Shown here: positions 9,209 through 17,352 of the stretch, piece after piece
How positions within the stretch are numbered: position 1 is the first letter of the stretch
Layout: each line of letters opens with the position of its first letter
Origin: Azorhizobium doebereinerae UFLA1-100
Lineage (GTDB): Bacteria; Pseudomonadota; Alphaproteobacteria; Rhizobiales; Xanthobacteraceae
Assembly: GCF_000473085.1 (NCBI RefSeq)
Contig: NZ_AXBA01000002.1
Coordinates: 248,001 to 312,000, forward strand
Reading direction: 5' to 3'
Length of the DNA: 64,000 bases
The notes under the pieces: generated by a model
Database searches by the model: none
The model's input: the letters and a program-made list of their open reading frames with translations, nothing else
What the model was told of the DNA's origin: nothing
Translations under genes and position numbers: made by a program

Positions 9209-10192
9209 TCAGGGCTGGAGAAAGGCCGCAGCAGGTATCTTAATGCTGCCGAGGTGCATTTCCACCTCCTCCACGCGGAAACCGGCCGCCGTCAGGTCGG
9301 CCCGCCATTTGCCGATATTGGCGTTCATCGGATTGTCCCGCAGCAATTGCACCTTCACGAAGGGCAGGCCGCTGCGGAGCAGGTCGTGCCAGGCGGCCAG
9401 CGTCGGATTGGCCGCGCGCGGGTCGTTCTCCGGCAAGGGAAACAGCACGTCCACCTCCAGCCGCGCGGTGGCCAAAAGGCTCGGCAGCGGCACCTCGCAG
9501 GCTTCGATCACCTTCTGCTTGTCGCCCAGGGCGCGGATTTCCGAGAAGAAGGCCTGGACCGCCTCATGGGCCAGCGCCTTCTCACGCAGGAGGAAGAAAT
9601 AGCTCTGGAAATGGCGGCGGAAGGCGGTGCTCTCGGTCAGCGCCACCACGTCCGCCGCGCTGCGCTTCACCCGCTCCATCAGCGCCGTCAGCGCCGTGGG
9701 GGAGTGATAGACGCTGTCGTTGGCGAACAGCAGCGCGGACGCGCTCCACAGGTCGGGCCAGAGCCGCAGCGTGCGCGCCCAGGCGGAGAAGTCGTAGCCG
9801 AAATTCTCCACCACCAGCATGGCATCGGCCACCGACGGCCCGGGATCGTAGCAGCGCAGGTCCGCCCGGTCGGTGGCGACGATCAGCACCGTCCGGAATC
9901 CCGCCGCCTTGAGGTCGCGGCAGTAATTGGTCACGTGCGGCCAGATCCGCCCGTCCGGCGAATAGGCGGCGAACAGGCAGACCGGGCGCTTGTCGACGGT
10001 GCCGAGCGGGCGCACCACGCGGCGGCGCAGGGTGTTGAGGTCGCGGTCGTCGAGGATCTCCTCGCCAAGCTCCGGCGCCGCGAGCAGGCCCAGCGCCTTG
10101 CGCAGGTTGGGGCTCGGATCAAAGCCGGCGAACACCTTGGCGCCGGCGGTGAGAAGATGGCGCGCGACGCGCGTGGGGTTGACCGGGCTCAT
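9209..10192 (-). CDS. Rhamnan synthesis F (RgpF)-like polysaccharide biosynthesis protein
   Basis: 327 residues. The region around residues 70-150 (LFAAYSPDGRIWPHV, a VVENFGYDFSAW block and LLFANDSVYHSP) matches the RgpF/rhamnan-synthesis family involved in surface polysaccharide assembly. The protein is shorter than full RgpF proteins and covers roughly the core domain. The ATG at 10192 overlaps the stop of the GT2 gene as ATGA, so the two are made together. It probably adds to a cell-surface glycan in the cytoplasm or at the inner membrane; the sugar is unknown. Confidence 0.75.
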   Translation of the reverse strand: MSPVNPTRVARHLLTAGAKVFAGFDPSPNLRKALGLLAAPELGEEILDDRDLNTLRRRVVRPLGTVDKRPVCLFAAYSPDGRIWPHVTNYCRDLKAAGFRTVLIVATDRADLRCYDPGPSVADAMLVVENFGYDFSAWARTLRLWPDLWSASALLFANDSVYHSPTALTALMERVKRSAADVVALTESTAFRRHFQSYFFLLREKALAHEAVQAFFSEIRALGDKQKVIEACEVPLPSLLATARLEVDVLFPLPENDPRAANPTLAAWHDLLRSGLPFVKVQLLRDNPMNANIGKWRADLTAAGFRVEEVEMHLGSIKIPAAAFLQP

Positions 10193-11127
10193 CGCGGCCG
10201 CCTCATGGGTTCGGCGCGATCGACGGACCGGCCTTCGGATGGCGCCGGCAATGACGGCAGGGGATCGATGAGGCCCGCGATCTTGCCGGAGCGGATCATC
10301 AGCCGATGAATATCGAGCATGAGCACGGACAGCAGGCATCCGGCCGCGAGATGGAGCAGTTCGGCGCCGGTGCCGCGCGAAGCCCCGTACTTGGCCCGCA
10401 CGTAGCGCTCCGACTGCTTCTTGAAACGGTTGATGCGGAAGGTCTGGCGCCAGCTCGGCGTGGACGATTTCCCGCCCGCGTGGACGACACGCGCGCCCGT
10501 CACGACGATGATCGGAATGCCGCCGTTCAGCGCCCGCAGGGCGAGATCGTCGTCCTCATGGTAGAGGAAGATGCGCTCGTCGAACCCGCCCAGCGCGAGA
10601 AAAGCCCGCCGCTCCATCAGGAAGGCGGCGCCGTGGACGAAGCGGGTGCAGTAATCGCCGGCGATCTCCTCGCCCTTCAGCCGCCGCTTGCGCGGCACGG
10701 GCTCAAGGATGGACCCTTCCTTGCGCATGGGCCGCCCGTTCTCGCCCAGGATGGCCGGCATGAAGATGGCCGGATCGCCATAGCGCTTCACCGCGTCGAT
10801 GAGTGCCGGGATGGTGGCCTCGTCCAGCACCGCGTCGGGATTGAGGAACAGCACATAATCGCCGCGCGCGGCGCGGGCGCCGGCATTGCAGGCGGTGCCG
10901 AAGCCCAGATTCGCATCGAGGGCGAGCAGGTCGAACGGGCGCGCCACGGCCTCGGCCCAGCCTGTGCCTTCCGGGCTGGCATTGTCCACCACCACGACCT
11001 GATGCGCCGCCGGCACCGAAGCGATGGCGCGCGGCAGCACGCTCCCGCTGTTGTAGGAGACGAAGACCACGCTGACGGACGGCGGCTTCCTGACGTTCAC
11101 GAACAGCAGCCTCTGCGGCGTTGTCAC
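10189..11127 (-). CDS. Family 2 glycosyltransferase
   Basis: 312 residues from the GTG at 11127, which has GGGAG seven bases upstream; an open frame to 11250 lacks a ribosome site. The GT-A fold signatures are present: VSVVFVSYNSG at the start, VVVDNAS, an LNPDA metal-binding motif (the DxD equivalent) and GGFDERIFLYHEDDDLALR. This is the rhamnosyltransferase-like GT2 subgroup. It precedes and is coupled (ATGA) to the RgpF-like gene, pointing to a two-gene glycan module inserted between dxs and xseB. Confidence 0.9.
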   Translation of the reverse strand: MTTPQRLLFVNVRKPPSVSVVFVSYNSGSVLPRAIASVPAAHQVVVVDNASPEGTGWAEAVARPFDLLALDANLGFGTACNAGARAARGDYVLFLNPDAVLDEATIPALIDAVKRYGDPAIFMPAILGENGRPMRKEGSILEPVPRKRRLKGEEIAGDYCTRFVHGAAFLMERRAFLALGGFDERIFLYHEDDDLALRALNGGIPIIVVTGARVVHAGGKSSTPSWRQTFRINRFKKQSERYVRAKYGASRGTGAELLHLAAGCLLSVLMLDIHRLMIRSGKIAGLIDPLPSLPAPSEGRSVDRAEPMRRPR

Positions 11128-11309
11128 ACTGATACTCCCGCCGCCTCGGCCGACATCTGGAGGGCCGAGCATACGGCCAAGGACCTGCGGGCGCCTCCCC
11201 CACCGCGCGCTCGCCTGCCGCATAGGTACCACCGCAACCGGGGAGATCAAGCTTGGCCTCCGGGAGGCAGCTTTGCACCACCCGGGGGCTCCACTAGATT
11301 GCCAGCCAC

Positions 11310-12602
11310 ATGTCTGCCGCGCCCCCAGATTCGCCGTTCCGCCGCCACCTCTTCTTCGTGGCCGGGTACGATGCCATGACCACCGACGAGCACCACCGCG
11401 TGTTCACGCGCGAACTCGCGCGCTTCGCCGAAGTGTGGGGCATTGCCGCGAAGGCGGACGGCGCCCCGCGTGTCCTGCGCACCGGGGCCACCTGGACCGC
11501 CCGCAGCCACGGACCGGGCTGGAACACCGAGACCCGGTTCGAAGTGCTGGGCTGGGACGACCTGGTCAGGGCCGACATGAACCGCAGCCGCTGGTCGCAT
11601 CTGTGGGGTACGATGCGGGCGCTCGGCGACATGGTCGCCACAGGCACCATCATCCGCTATTTCCGCACCAGCCACCGCTACGGCATCTTCTTCTGCCTCA
11701 CCTATCTGGTGCTGGCCGCCATCTGGGCCGCGGCCGCCGGCCTCGGCTGGCTCACGACCCATGCCCTGGCCCCCTTCGTCAGCCGGTGGCTGATCGGCAC
11801 CGTCTTTGCCGCCAACGGCCAGACCGGAAAATGGCTGGCCATCGCGGCCGGCATCCTCGTGGCGCTCGCCGTCGGCACCCTCCTGGTGCGGCTCCTGAAC
11901 AAGCGCCTCCGGCTGCGCCAGTCTCTCGACCTCGCGGAATTCTCGGTGGATTTCGTCCGCGACCGGCATCCTGCGCTCGGCGAGCGCATCACCGCCTTCG
12001 CGGACCGGGTGCGGGCGGTGGCGGCGTTCGGCGGCGTGGACGAGATCGTGCTGGCCGGCCACAGCCTGGGGGCCATGCATGTGGTCAGCCTGATCGCCCG
12101 GGCCCTGCGCGACGAGCCTGATCTCGGCGCCAAGATCCCGGTGCGCATCCTGACGCTCGGCTCCACCACGGCCAAGTTCGCGCTGCATCCCGCCGGCGAG
12201 CGCCTGCGCGGGGCCTCGCGGACCGTCTTCAAGGCCAAGGCCATCGGCTGGACCGAATACCAGGCGCGGGACGACATCGTCTCGTTCTACAAGGTGGACC
12301 CGGTGACGCTGGGACGGATCGCGGACGGCGATGCGAGCCGGCGTCCGCTGGTGCGGCGCGTCGCCATCCGCGCCATGCTGACGCCGGCCACCTATGCCCG
12401 CTTCCGCTGGGACGTGATGCGCCTGCACTGCCAGTTCTTCCTGGCCAACGACCAACGCGCACCGTTCGATTTCTACGCCTTCGTCTGCGCGCCGGTGCCG
12501 TACGATACCCTTGTGGGCTCGCCCGAGGGGCCGCTCGCCGTGTTCGCCGCCGACGGCGGCCTGCTTGCGCCGGAGGCGGCGAGGCAGCAAAAGGGCGCAT
12601 GA
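11310..12602 (+). CDS. Membrane-anchored alpha/beta-hydrolase-like protein
   Basis: 430 residues. A cytosolic N-terminal part (HLFFVAGYD) is followed by two membrane segments (about 125-148 and 175-194). After these comes a nucleophile elbow G-H-S-L-G at 250-254 as in lipases and esterases, with later D and H residues that could complete a triad. I do not recognise a named family beyond the GxSxG fold. The stop overlaps the start of the ICMT-like gene as ATGA, so this predicted lipid or ester hydrolase is translationally coupled to a membrane methyltransferase. Confidence 0.75.
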   Translation: MSAAPPDSPFRRHLFFVAGYDAMTTDEHHRVFTRELARFAEVWGIAAKADGAPRVLRTGATWTARSHGPGWNTETRFEVLGWDDLVRADMNRSRWSHLWGTMRALGDMVATGTIIRYFRTSHRYGIFFCLTYLVLAAIWAAAAGLGWLTTHALAPFVSRWLIGTVFAANGQTGKWLAIAAGILVALAVGTLLVRLLNKRLRLRQSLDLAEFSVDFVRDRHPALGERITAFADRVRAVAAFGGVDEIVLAGHSLGAMHVVSLIARALRDEPDLGAKIPVRILTLGSTTAKFALHPAGERLRGASRTVFKAKAIGWTEYQARDDIVSFYKVDPVTLGRIADGDASRRPLVRRVAIRAMLTPATYARFRWDVMRLHCQFFLANDQRAPFDFYAFVCAPVPYDTLVGSPEGPLAVFAADGGLLAPEAARQQKGA

Positions 12603-13219
12603 TCACGCTTCCCTTCGCCAGCCACCCGGTCTCCTGGCTCACCCTCGCCGAATGGCTCTGGGCCGCCGGCGTCATCTCCTGGTACGTGCTGCGCCTGCCC
12701 TTCGAGATGAAGGCGCGCCGCGCGAGGATCGCCGACGCCCGCCACCGCAGCGCGCGGGACTATGCGCTGCTGACCATCTCCACCCTGGGGCTCGGCATCC
12801 TTCCGGCGGTGTTCGCCCTCACCGGCTGGCCGCGCGCGCTGACCTACCCGACCTCGCCGCTCCAGGTGGCGGCGGGCGCCCTGGTGTTCCTCGCCGCGCT
12901 CTGGCTGTTCTGGCGCACCCATCGCGACCTCGGGCGCAACTGGTCGGTGACGCTGGAGATCAAGGAAACCCACCAGCTCATCACCTATGGCGTCTACCGG
13001 CAGGTGCGCCATCCCATGTATTCCGCCTTCTTCCTGTGGGCGGTGGCGCAGGCGCTGCTGCTGCCGAACCTTCTGGCGGGCCTCTCCGGCCTCGTCGGCT
13101 TCGGCATCCTGTTCGCCTTCCGCGTCGGGCGCGAGGAACAGATGATGCGGGACGCGTTCGGCGCGGAATACGACGCCTACATGGCCCGCACCAAGCGCAT
13201 CATTCCCGGCCTCTACTGA
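12599..13219 (+). CDS. Isoprenylcysteine carboxyl methyltransferase (ICMT/PEMT)-like membrane protein
   Basis: 206 residues with four to five membrane segments. The C-terminal half has the ICMT family signature: GRNWSVTLEIKETHQLITYGVYRQVRHPMY followed by two helices and EEQMMRDAFGAEYDAYM, in short blocks that match the SAM-binding region of prokaryotic ICMT-like enzymes. Bacteria generally lack prenylated CaaX proteins, so the substrate is probably a lipid or isoprenoid carboxyl or amine. It is the second gene of a coupled pair. Confidence 0.85.
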   Translation: MITLPFASHPVSWLTLAEWLWAAGVISWYVLRLPFEMKARRARIADARHRSARDYALLTISTLGLGILPAVFALTGWPRALTYPTSPLQVAAGALVFLAALWLFWRTHRDLGRNWSVTLEIKETHQLITYGVYRQVRHPMYSAFFLWAVAQALLLPNLLAGLSGLVGFGILFAFRVGREEQMMRDAFGAEYDAYMARTKRIIPGLY

Positions 13220-13270
13220 GGCCGGCGGAACAGGGCGGCAACCGGCCTTCGCATCCGATTCGCTCCCCAT

Positions 13271-13318
13271 GCGTTCCGCCGCCGTTCACGGCGGAACGCC
13301 CGCGTCCCGTTTCGGGAC
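13271..13318. terminator. Two hairpins between convergent genes
   Basis: A perfect 11-bp stem (13271-13281 with 13289-13299, GCGTTCCGCCG) with a 7-nt loop is followed by a 6-bp stem (13304-13309 with 13313-13318, GTCCCG/CGGGAC) with loop TTT. They lie between the convergent ICMT-like gene and xseB and could end both transcripts; there is no T-run. Confidence 0.45.
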
Positions 13319-13333
13319 AGGGACAGGCCGGGA

Positions 13334-13621
13334 TCAGGCCGGATCGAGCGGCGCGGTGCCGGTGGGGCGGCCGTCCGCGTCGCGGGTGATGGTGGCGACC
13401 CGCGCCTCGGCCTCGCCCAGCAGCGCCTCACAGCGCTTCTTCAGCGCCTCGCCGCGCTCATAGATGGCGATGCTCTCCTCCAGCGGCACGTTGCCCGCCT
13501 CCAGCCGCTGCACGATGCCCTCCAGTTCCGCCAGCGCGGCCTCGAACGACAGCGTGGCCACGGCCGGGCCCGCCGCCCCCTTGGGTTCGCGCTTTGCCTC
13601 GGTCTTGCTGGTCTCGGCCAT
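13334..13621 (-). CDS. xseB: Exodeoxyribonuclease VII small subunit
   Basis: 95 residues. The core around 25-75 ([39 protein letters not shown] in overlapping blocks) is the XseB helical hairpin that binds the XseA catalytic subunit to degrade single-stranded DNA. The N- and C-terminal tails are low in conservation. xseB is usually immediately upstream of dxs in this class of bacteria; here about 4.3 kb of other genes lie between. Confidence 0.93.
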   Translation of the reverse strand: MAETSKTEAKREPKGAAGPAVATLSFEAALAELEGIVQRLEAGNVPLEESIAIYERGEALKKRCEALLGEAEARVATITRDADGRPTGTAPLDPA

Positions 13622-13811
13622 GGGGGCACCTTTCGAATCTCGGATCGAGCGCCCTTATAGCCGAGCCCGGCGGCCGCCTTAAGGCGACGACAGCTGCACC
13701 ACGCGGCGCGCGGGGTGGTCGCGGGCCTCCAGCTTTGCTAGAAGCCCGCACAACCCGGCGGGGCCGACCCGCATCTGCGGCCGCCGCCGCACAACACGAC
13801 CAAGAGCCGAG

Positions 13812-14963
13812 ATGCCGACCGAGGCGCAAAGCCCCCCTCCCCCGCGTGACACCAGCGCCCTCGACGATGCGCTGATGGCGCGTTTCGCCGCTGCCGGCTT
13901 CCTGCGGCTCGATCCGCCGATCCTGCAGCCTGCGGACGCCTTCCTCGACCTTTCCGGCGAATCCATCCGGCGGCGCATGTTCCTGACCACCGGCGAGGAC
14001 GGCCAGGAATTGTGCCTGCGGCCCGATCTCACCATCCCCATCGCCCGTGAGGTCGGCCGCCTGCGCCTGCCGCTGCCGGCGGCGGTGAGCTATCTCGGCC
14101 CGGTGTTCCGCTTCCGCTCCGGCGGCCCCGGCGAATTTCGCCAGGCCGGCGTCGAATCCTTCGGCCGCGCCGACCGCGAGGCGGCGGACGCGGACATTCT
14201 CGCCCTCGCCCTTGAGACCTGCGCCATCTACGGCGTGCCGGAGCCGGAAATCCTCATCGGCGACGTCGGCCTGTTCGCCGCCGTGCTGGAGGCCCTGCCG
14301 CTCGCGCCGGTGTGGCGGCGGCGGCTGATGAAGGACTTCGGCCAGGGCCGGCTCGACGAGGATCTGGAAAAGCTAAGCGAAGGCGCGCCGAACGGCACCG
14401 CCACCGCCCATGCCGGCGTGCTCTCGGCGCTGGCGGGCTCTGACCCCGGCGCCGCGCGCGCCCTCATCACCGACCTCCTGTCCATCGCCGGCATCACCAC
14501 GGTCGGCGGCCGCACGGTCTCGGAAATCGCCGCCCGCTTCCTGGAACAGGCGGCGCTGGAGGGCAACGGCCTGTCCTCGGATGCCGCCATCGTACTATCG
14601 CGATACCTCGCCATCACCGGCGAGCCCGGCACCGCCGCCGAGGAGATGCGCGATCTCGCCCGCGAGGCCGGCATCGACATCAACGCCGCGCTGGCTGCCT
14701 TCGAGGCGCGCGCCGGCTTCCTCGCCGCGCGGGGGGTGAACCTGTCGGACGTGCATTTCTCCGCCGCCTTCGGCCGACCGCTGGATTACTACAGCGGCAT
14801 GGTGTTCGAGCTGGGCGACCCGGACGGCCGGGTGGAAGGGCCGCTGGTGGCGGGCGGGCGCTACGACCCGCTGCTGAGCCGGCTGGGCGCCTCCGCCGTC
14901 GTGCCCGCCGTGGGCTTCGCCGCCTGGGTGGAACGCCTCGCTTTGCTGGAGGGCCAGTCGTGA
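13812..14963 (+). CDS. hisZ: ATP phosphoribosyltransferase regulatory subunit
   Basis: 383 residues related to class II histidyl-tRNA synthetases but without tRNA-charging use. Visible are [27 protein letters not shown]-type motif 2 blocks (for example LCLRPDLT) and a C-terminal GGRYDPL motif. HisZ binds HisG and confers histidine feedback control on the first step of histidine synthesis. The next gene is hisG, overlapping by GTGA. Confidence 0.93.
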   Translation: MPTEAQSPPPPRDTSALDDALMARFAAAGFLRLDPPILQPADAFLDLSGESIRRRMFLTTGEDGQELCLRPDLTIPIAREVGRLRLPLPAAVSYLGPVFRFRSGGPGEFRQAGVESFGRADREAADADILALALETCAIYGVPEPEILIGDVGLFAAVLEALPLAPVWRRRLMKDFGQGRLDEDLEKLSEGAPNGTATAHAGVLSALAGSDPGAARALITDLLSIAGITTVGGRTVSEIAARFLEQAALEGNGLSSDAAIVLSRYLAITGEPGTAAEEMRDLAREAGIDINAALAAFEARAGFLAARGVNLSDVHFSAAFGRPLDYYSGMVFELGDPDGRVEGPLVAGGRYDPLLSRLGASAVVPAVGFAAWVERLALLEGQS

Positions 14964-15940
14964 GCGACACCCTGATCCTCGCCGTGCCCTCCAAGGGGCG
15001 CCTGCAGGAGAATGTCCACGCCTTCTTCGCCCGCGCCGGCATGCCGCTGGTGCAGGCGCGCGGCGCCCGCGACTATCGCGGCGCGCTGGGCGGCGTGGAC
15101 AATGTGGAGGTGGCCTATCTGTCCGCCTCCGAGATCGCCGCCGCGCTCGCCGCCGGCGCCGTCCATGTGGGCGTCACCGGCGAGGACCTGGTGCGCGAGA
15201 ACATTCCCGACGCCGACCGGCGCGTGGCGCTGCTGGAGAAGCTGGGCTTCGGCAACGCCAACGTGGTGGTGGCCGTGCCGCAGGCCTGGATCGACGTGCG
15301 CAACATGGAGGATCTGGACGACGTGGCCGGGCACTTCCATGCCCGCACCGGCCGCCGCATCCGTGTCGCCACGAAATATGTGAACCTGACCCGCAGCTTC
15401 TTCGCCCGCCACGGCATCGTGGACTACCGGATCGTCGAAAGCGCCGGCGCCACCGAAGGCACGCCGGCGGCGGGCTCGGCGGAGCTGATCGTCGACATCA
15501 CCACCACCGGGGCGACGCTTTCCGCCAACGGGTTGAAGGTGATGGACGACGGAGTGATCCTGCGCTCGGAGGCCAATCTCGTCGCCTCCCTCACGGCCCA
15601 TTGGGGCGAGAGCCAGCGCGCCGCCGCCCACGCCATGTTCGACCGCATGGCGGCGGAGAAGCGCGCCCGCACCATGCGCGAGGTGCGCACGCGCTTCGTC
15701 CAGTGCGACGCCGATCTGGTGAACGAGGCCGAGGCCCGCTTCCGCGTGGTGGCGCCGTTCGACGGCCCCACCTCCTCGGGCATGCTGACCCTGCATTGCC
15801 CGCCCGACACGTTGCATGCTCTGTCCCTGTTCCTGCGGGAGCGGGGCGCCAGCATGGTGACGGTGGGCGCCATCGACTATGTCTTCGCCGCCGACAACCC
15901 GCTCTACGAAGCCCTGGAAACCCGCCTCGCGGACGCCTGA
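14960..15940 (+). CDS. hisG: ATP phosphoribosyltransferase
   Basis: Catalyses ATP plus PRPP to phosphoribosyl-ATP, the committed step of histidine synthesis. The 326-residue product starts at a GTG ([14 protein letters not shown]) that overlaps the hisZ stop. The PRPP-binding part includes a run near 160-185 ([19 protein letters not shown]). After about residue 230 there is a further C-terminal domain of roughly 90 residues ending [10 protein letters not shown], longer than typical HisZ-dependent short HisG proteins. The 3' end overlaps the convergent acyltransferase gene by 37 bp. Confidence 0.94.
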   Translation: MSDTLILAVPSKGRLQENVHAFFARAGMPLVQARGARDYRGALGGVDNVEVAYLSASEIAAALAAGAVHVGVTGEDLVRENIPDADRRVALLEKLGFGNANVVVAVPQAWIDVRNMEDLDDVAGHFHARTGRRIRVATKYVNLTRSFFARHGIVDYRIVESAGATEGTPAAGSAELIVDITTTGATLSANGLKVMDDGVILRSEANLVASLTAHWGESQRAAAHAMFDRMAAEKRARTMREVRTRFVQCDADLVNEAEARFRVVAPFDGPTSSGMLTLHCPPDTLHALSLFLRERGASMVTVGAIDYVFAADNPLYEALETRLADA

Positions 15941-17109
15941 AGGCGCCCGCCCCGGGCATCCATCCGGCCGGCGATACCGTTGAACGCGCGCCGCGCCGGT
16001 TCCTCCACATGGGTGAAAGTGAAGGCGGCGAGCGCGATCACGGCCGAGAGCACGAGGGCCAGCATCGCCAGGCTGCCTGCCGTGCCGCCGAGGTCGTAGA
16101 GCGTCTTCGTGTGGCCCTCGATGGTCACCGGCGCCTCGATGTCGAGCCCCTGCCAGCGCGCGAAAGCCCATACGGCGTAGAGAGTCGCCATCAGCACCAG
16201 CTGGTGGCCCATGTAGATGGAATAGGACCAGCGCCCCAGCGCCGCCAGGGGCCGCACCCGCAACAGGCGGGAGACTTGCCCGCCCTCGGTGGCGAACACC
16301 AGGACGGCGGCGGCGAACATCAGCGGCGCGCCGAGGCTGACCGCCCGCACCGCGTCGGGCCCGCGCCCGGCCCTGGCCACGAACAGCACGACCAGGGCCA
16401 CGGCCGCTACCTCCAGCATCGTCGCGGCCAGGGGCGGCAGACGCCGCATCCGTTCGCCCATCGCCTCATGCACGCGGTAAGCGACCACCCCGGTGAAGAA
16501 GCCGGCGACGCAGCGGAACAGGCCGAAATCGGCGGTCGAGTTCATGTAGGTGGGCGATACCGCCGCCAGCAGGCCCACGCTCAGCAGCGCCAGGACGCCC
16601 GCCGCCAGCGAGAGCCGGCCGCGCGTCAGCACGCAGACCGCGCCGAACAGCAGATAGGTGTAGAACTCCGCGCCGATGCTCCAGCTCGGTGCGTTCCAGG
16701 CCATGCCATGCAGGTTCACCGCGTTCAGCAGCATGGCGTAGATGCCGATGCCGACGATGGAATATTCGCTGTCGGTCCAAGTGAGATCGAACCGCTCGGG
16801 ATGGGGCAGCAGGTTCACCATGCCGATGAAGGCGACGAAGGCCGCCAGCAGCACCGCATGCAGCGGCCACAGCCGGCCGAAGCGGCGCACCACGAAGCTG
16901 AGCCAGCTTGCCGCATCCCCCAGCCGGTCACGGTAGGCGTGGCAGACCACGAAGCCGCTCAGGACGAAAAAGAAGTCCACGAACAGGTAGGCATTGGCCA
17001 CCAGCCGCGCATCCATGAGCGGAGATGTGAAAATGAAACAGAAATGGAACAATACAACCAGCAACGCGCAGATACCGCGCCAGGCATCAAGAGCTTCGAA
17101 TCTCGCCAT
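15904..17109 (-). CDS. Acyltransferase family 3 (OafA/YrhL-type) integral membrane protein
   Basis: 401 residues with about ten membrane helices. N-terminal [21 protein letters not shown] contains the conserved R-G and catalytic-type H of acyltransferase-3 enzymes; further family marks are [11 protein letters not shown] and WSYSIYMGH. These enzymes O-acylate lipopolysaccharide, exopolysaccharide or lipids across the inner membrane. The ATG at 17109 has GGAGG upstream; the frame to 17199 is not needed. An EcfG-like promoter (17131-17155) ends 22 bp before the start. The stop codon lies inside the 3' end of hisG on the other strand. Confidence 0.92.
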   Translation of the reverse strand: MARFEALDAWRGICALLVVLFHFCFIFTSPLMDARLVANAYLFVDFFFVLSGFVVCHAYRDRLGDAASWLSFVVRRFGRLWPLHAVLLAAFVAFIGMVNLLPHPERFDLTWTDSEYSIVGIGIYAMLLNAVNLHGMAWNAPSWSIGAEFYTYLLFGAVCVLTRGRLSLAAGVLALLSVGLLAAVSPTYMNSTADFGLFRCVAGFFTGVVAYRVHEAMGERMRRLPPLAATMLEVAAVALVVLFVARAGRGPDAVRAVSLGAPLMFAAAVLVFATEGGQVSRLLRVRPLAALGRWSYSIYMGHQLVLMATLYAVWAFARWQGLDIEAPVTIEGHTKTLYDLGGTAGSLAMLALVLSAVIALAAFTFTHVEEPARRAFNGIAGRMDARGGRLQASARRVSRAS

Positions 17110-17130
17110 AGCCGCACCTCCGGCCAACCC

Positions 17131-17155
17131 AACTGCGGCCGTGCTATAGGGTTCC
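17131..17155 (-). promoter_or_regulatory. EcfG-like promoter for the acyltransferase gene
   Basis: On the minus strand GGAAC (17155-17151) is followed after 17 bp by GTT (17133-17131). The general-stress sigma factor EcfG of alphaproteobacteria recognises GGAAC-N16/17-cGTT; the preceding C is A here. The position gives a short leader with GGAGG before the ATG at 17109. Confidence 0.4.
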
Positions 17156-17352
17156 GATGCGGTCGAGGGGCGGCGACAAAGTGGATACTTTGCGGCCATT
17201 GGATGAACCGTGGATTTACGCTAGGGCGCAAGACAGAGGTGGAACAATCCGCGTTTTGCCGTGATGGCGCGACGTTGGCCCTTCCGTCCCCTCCGGCGAA
17301 ATTCTAGTCTCGCGGCGGCGCCGCCGCCCGGCGCTCGAAGTTGGAGTTCTCC

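Noticed and set aside
17222-17260. GGAAC near 17240 as an EcfG promoter for pepN
   Set aside because: No GTT at 16-17 bp spacing.
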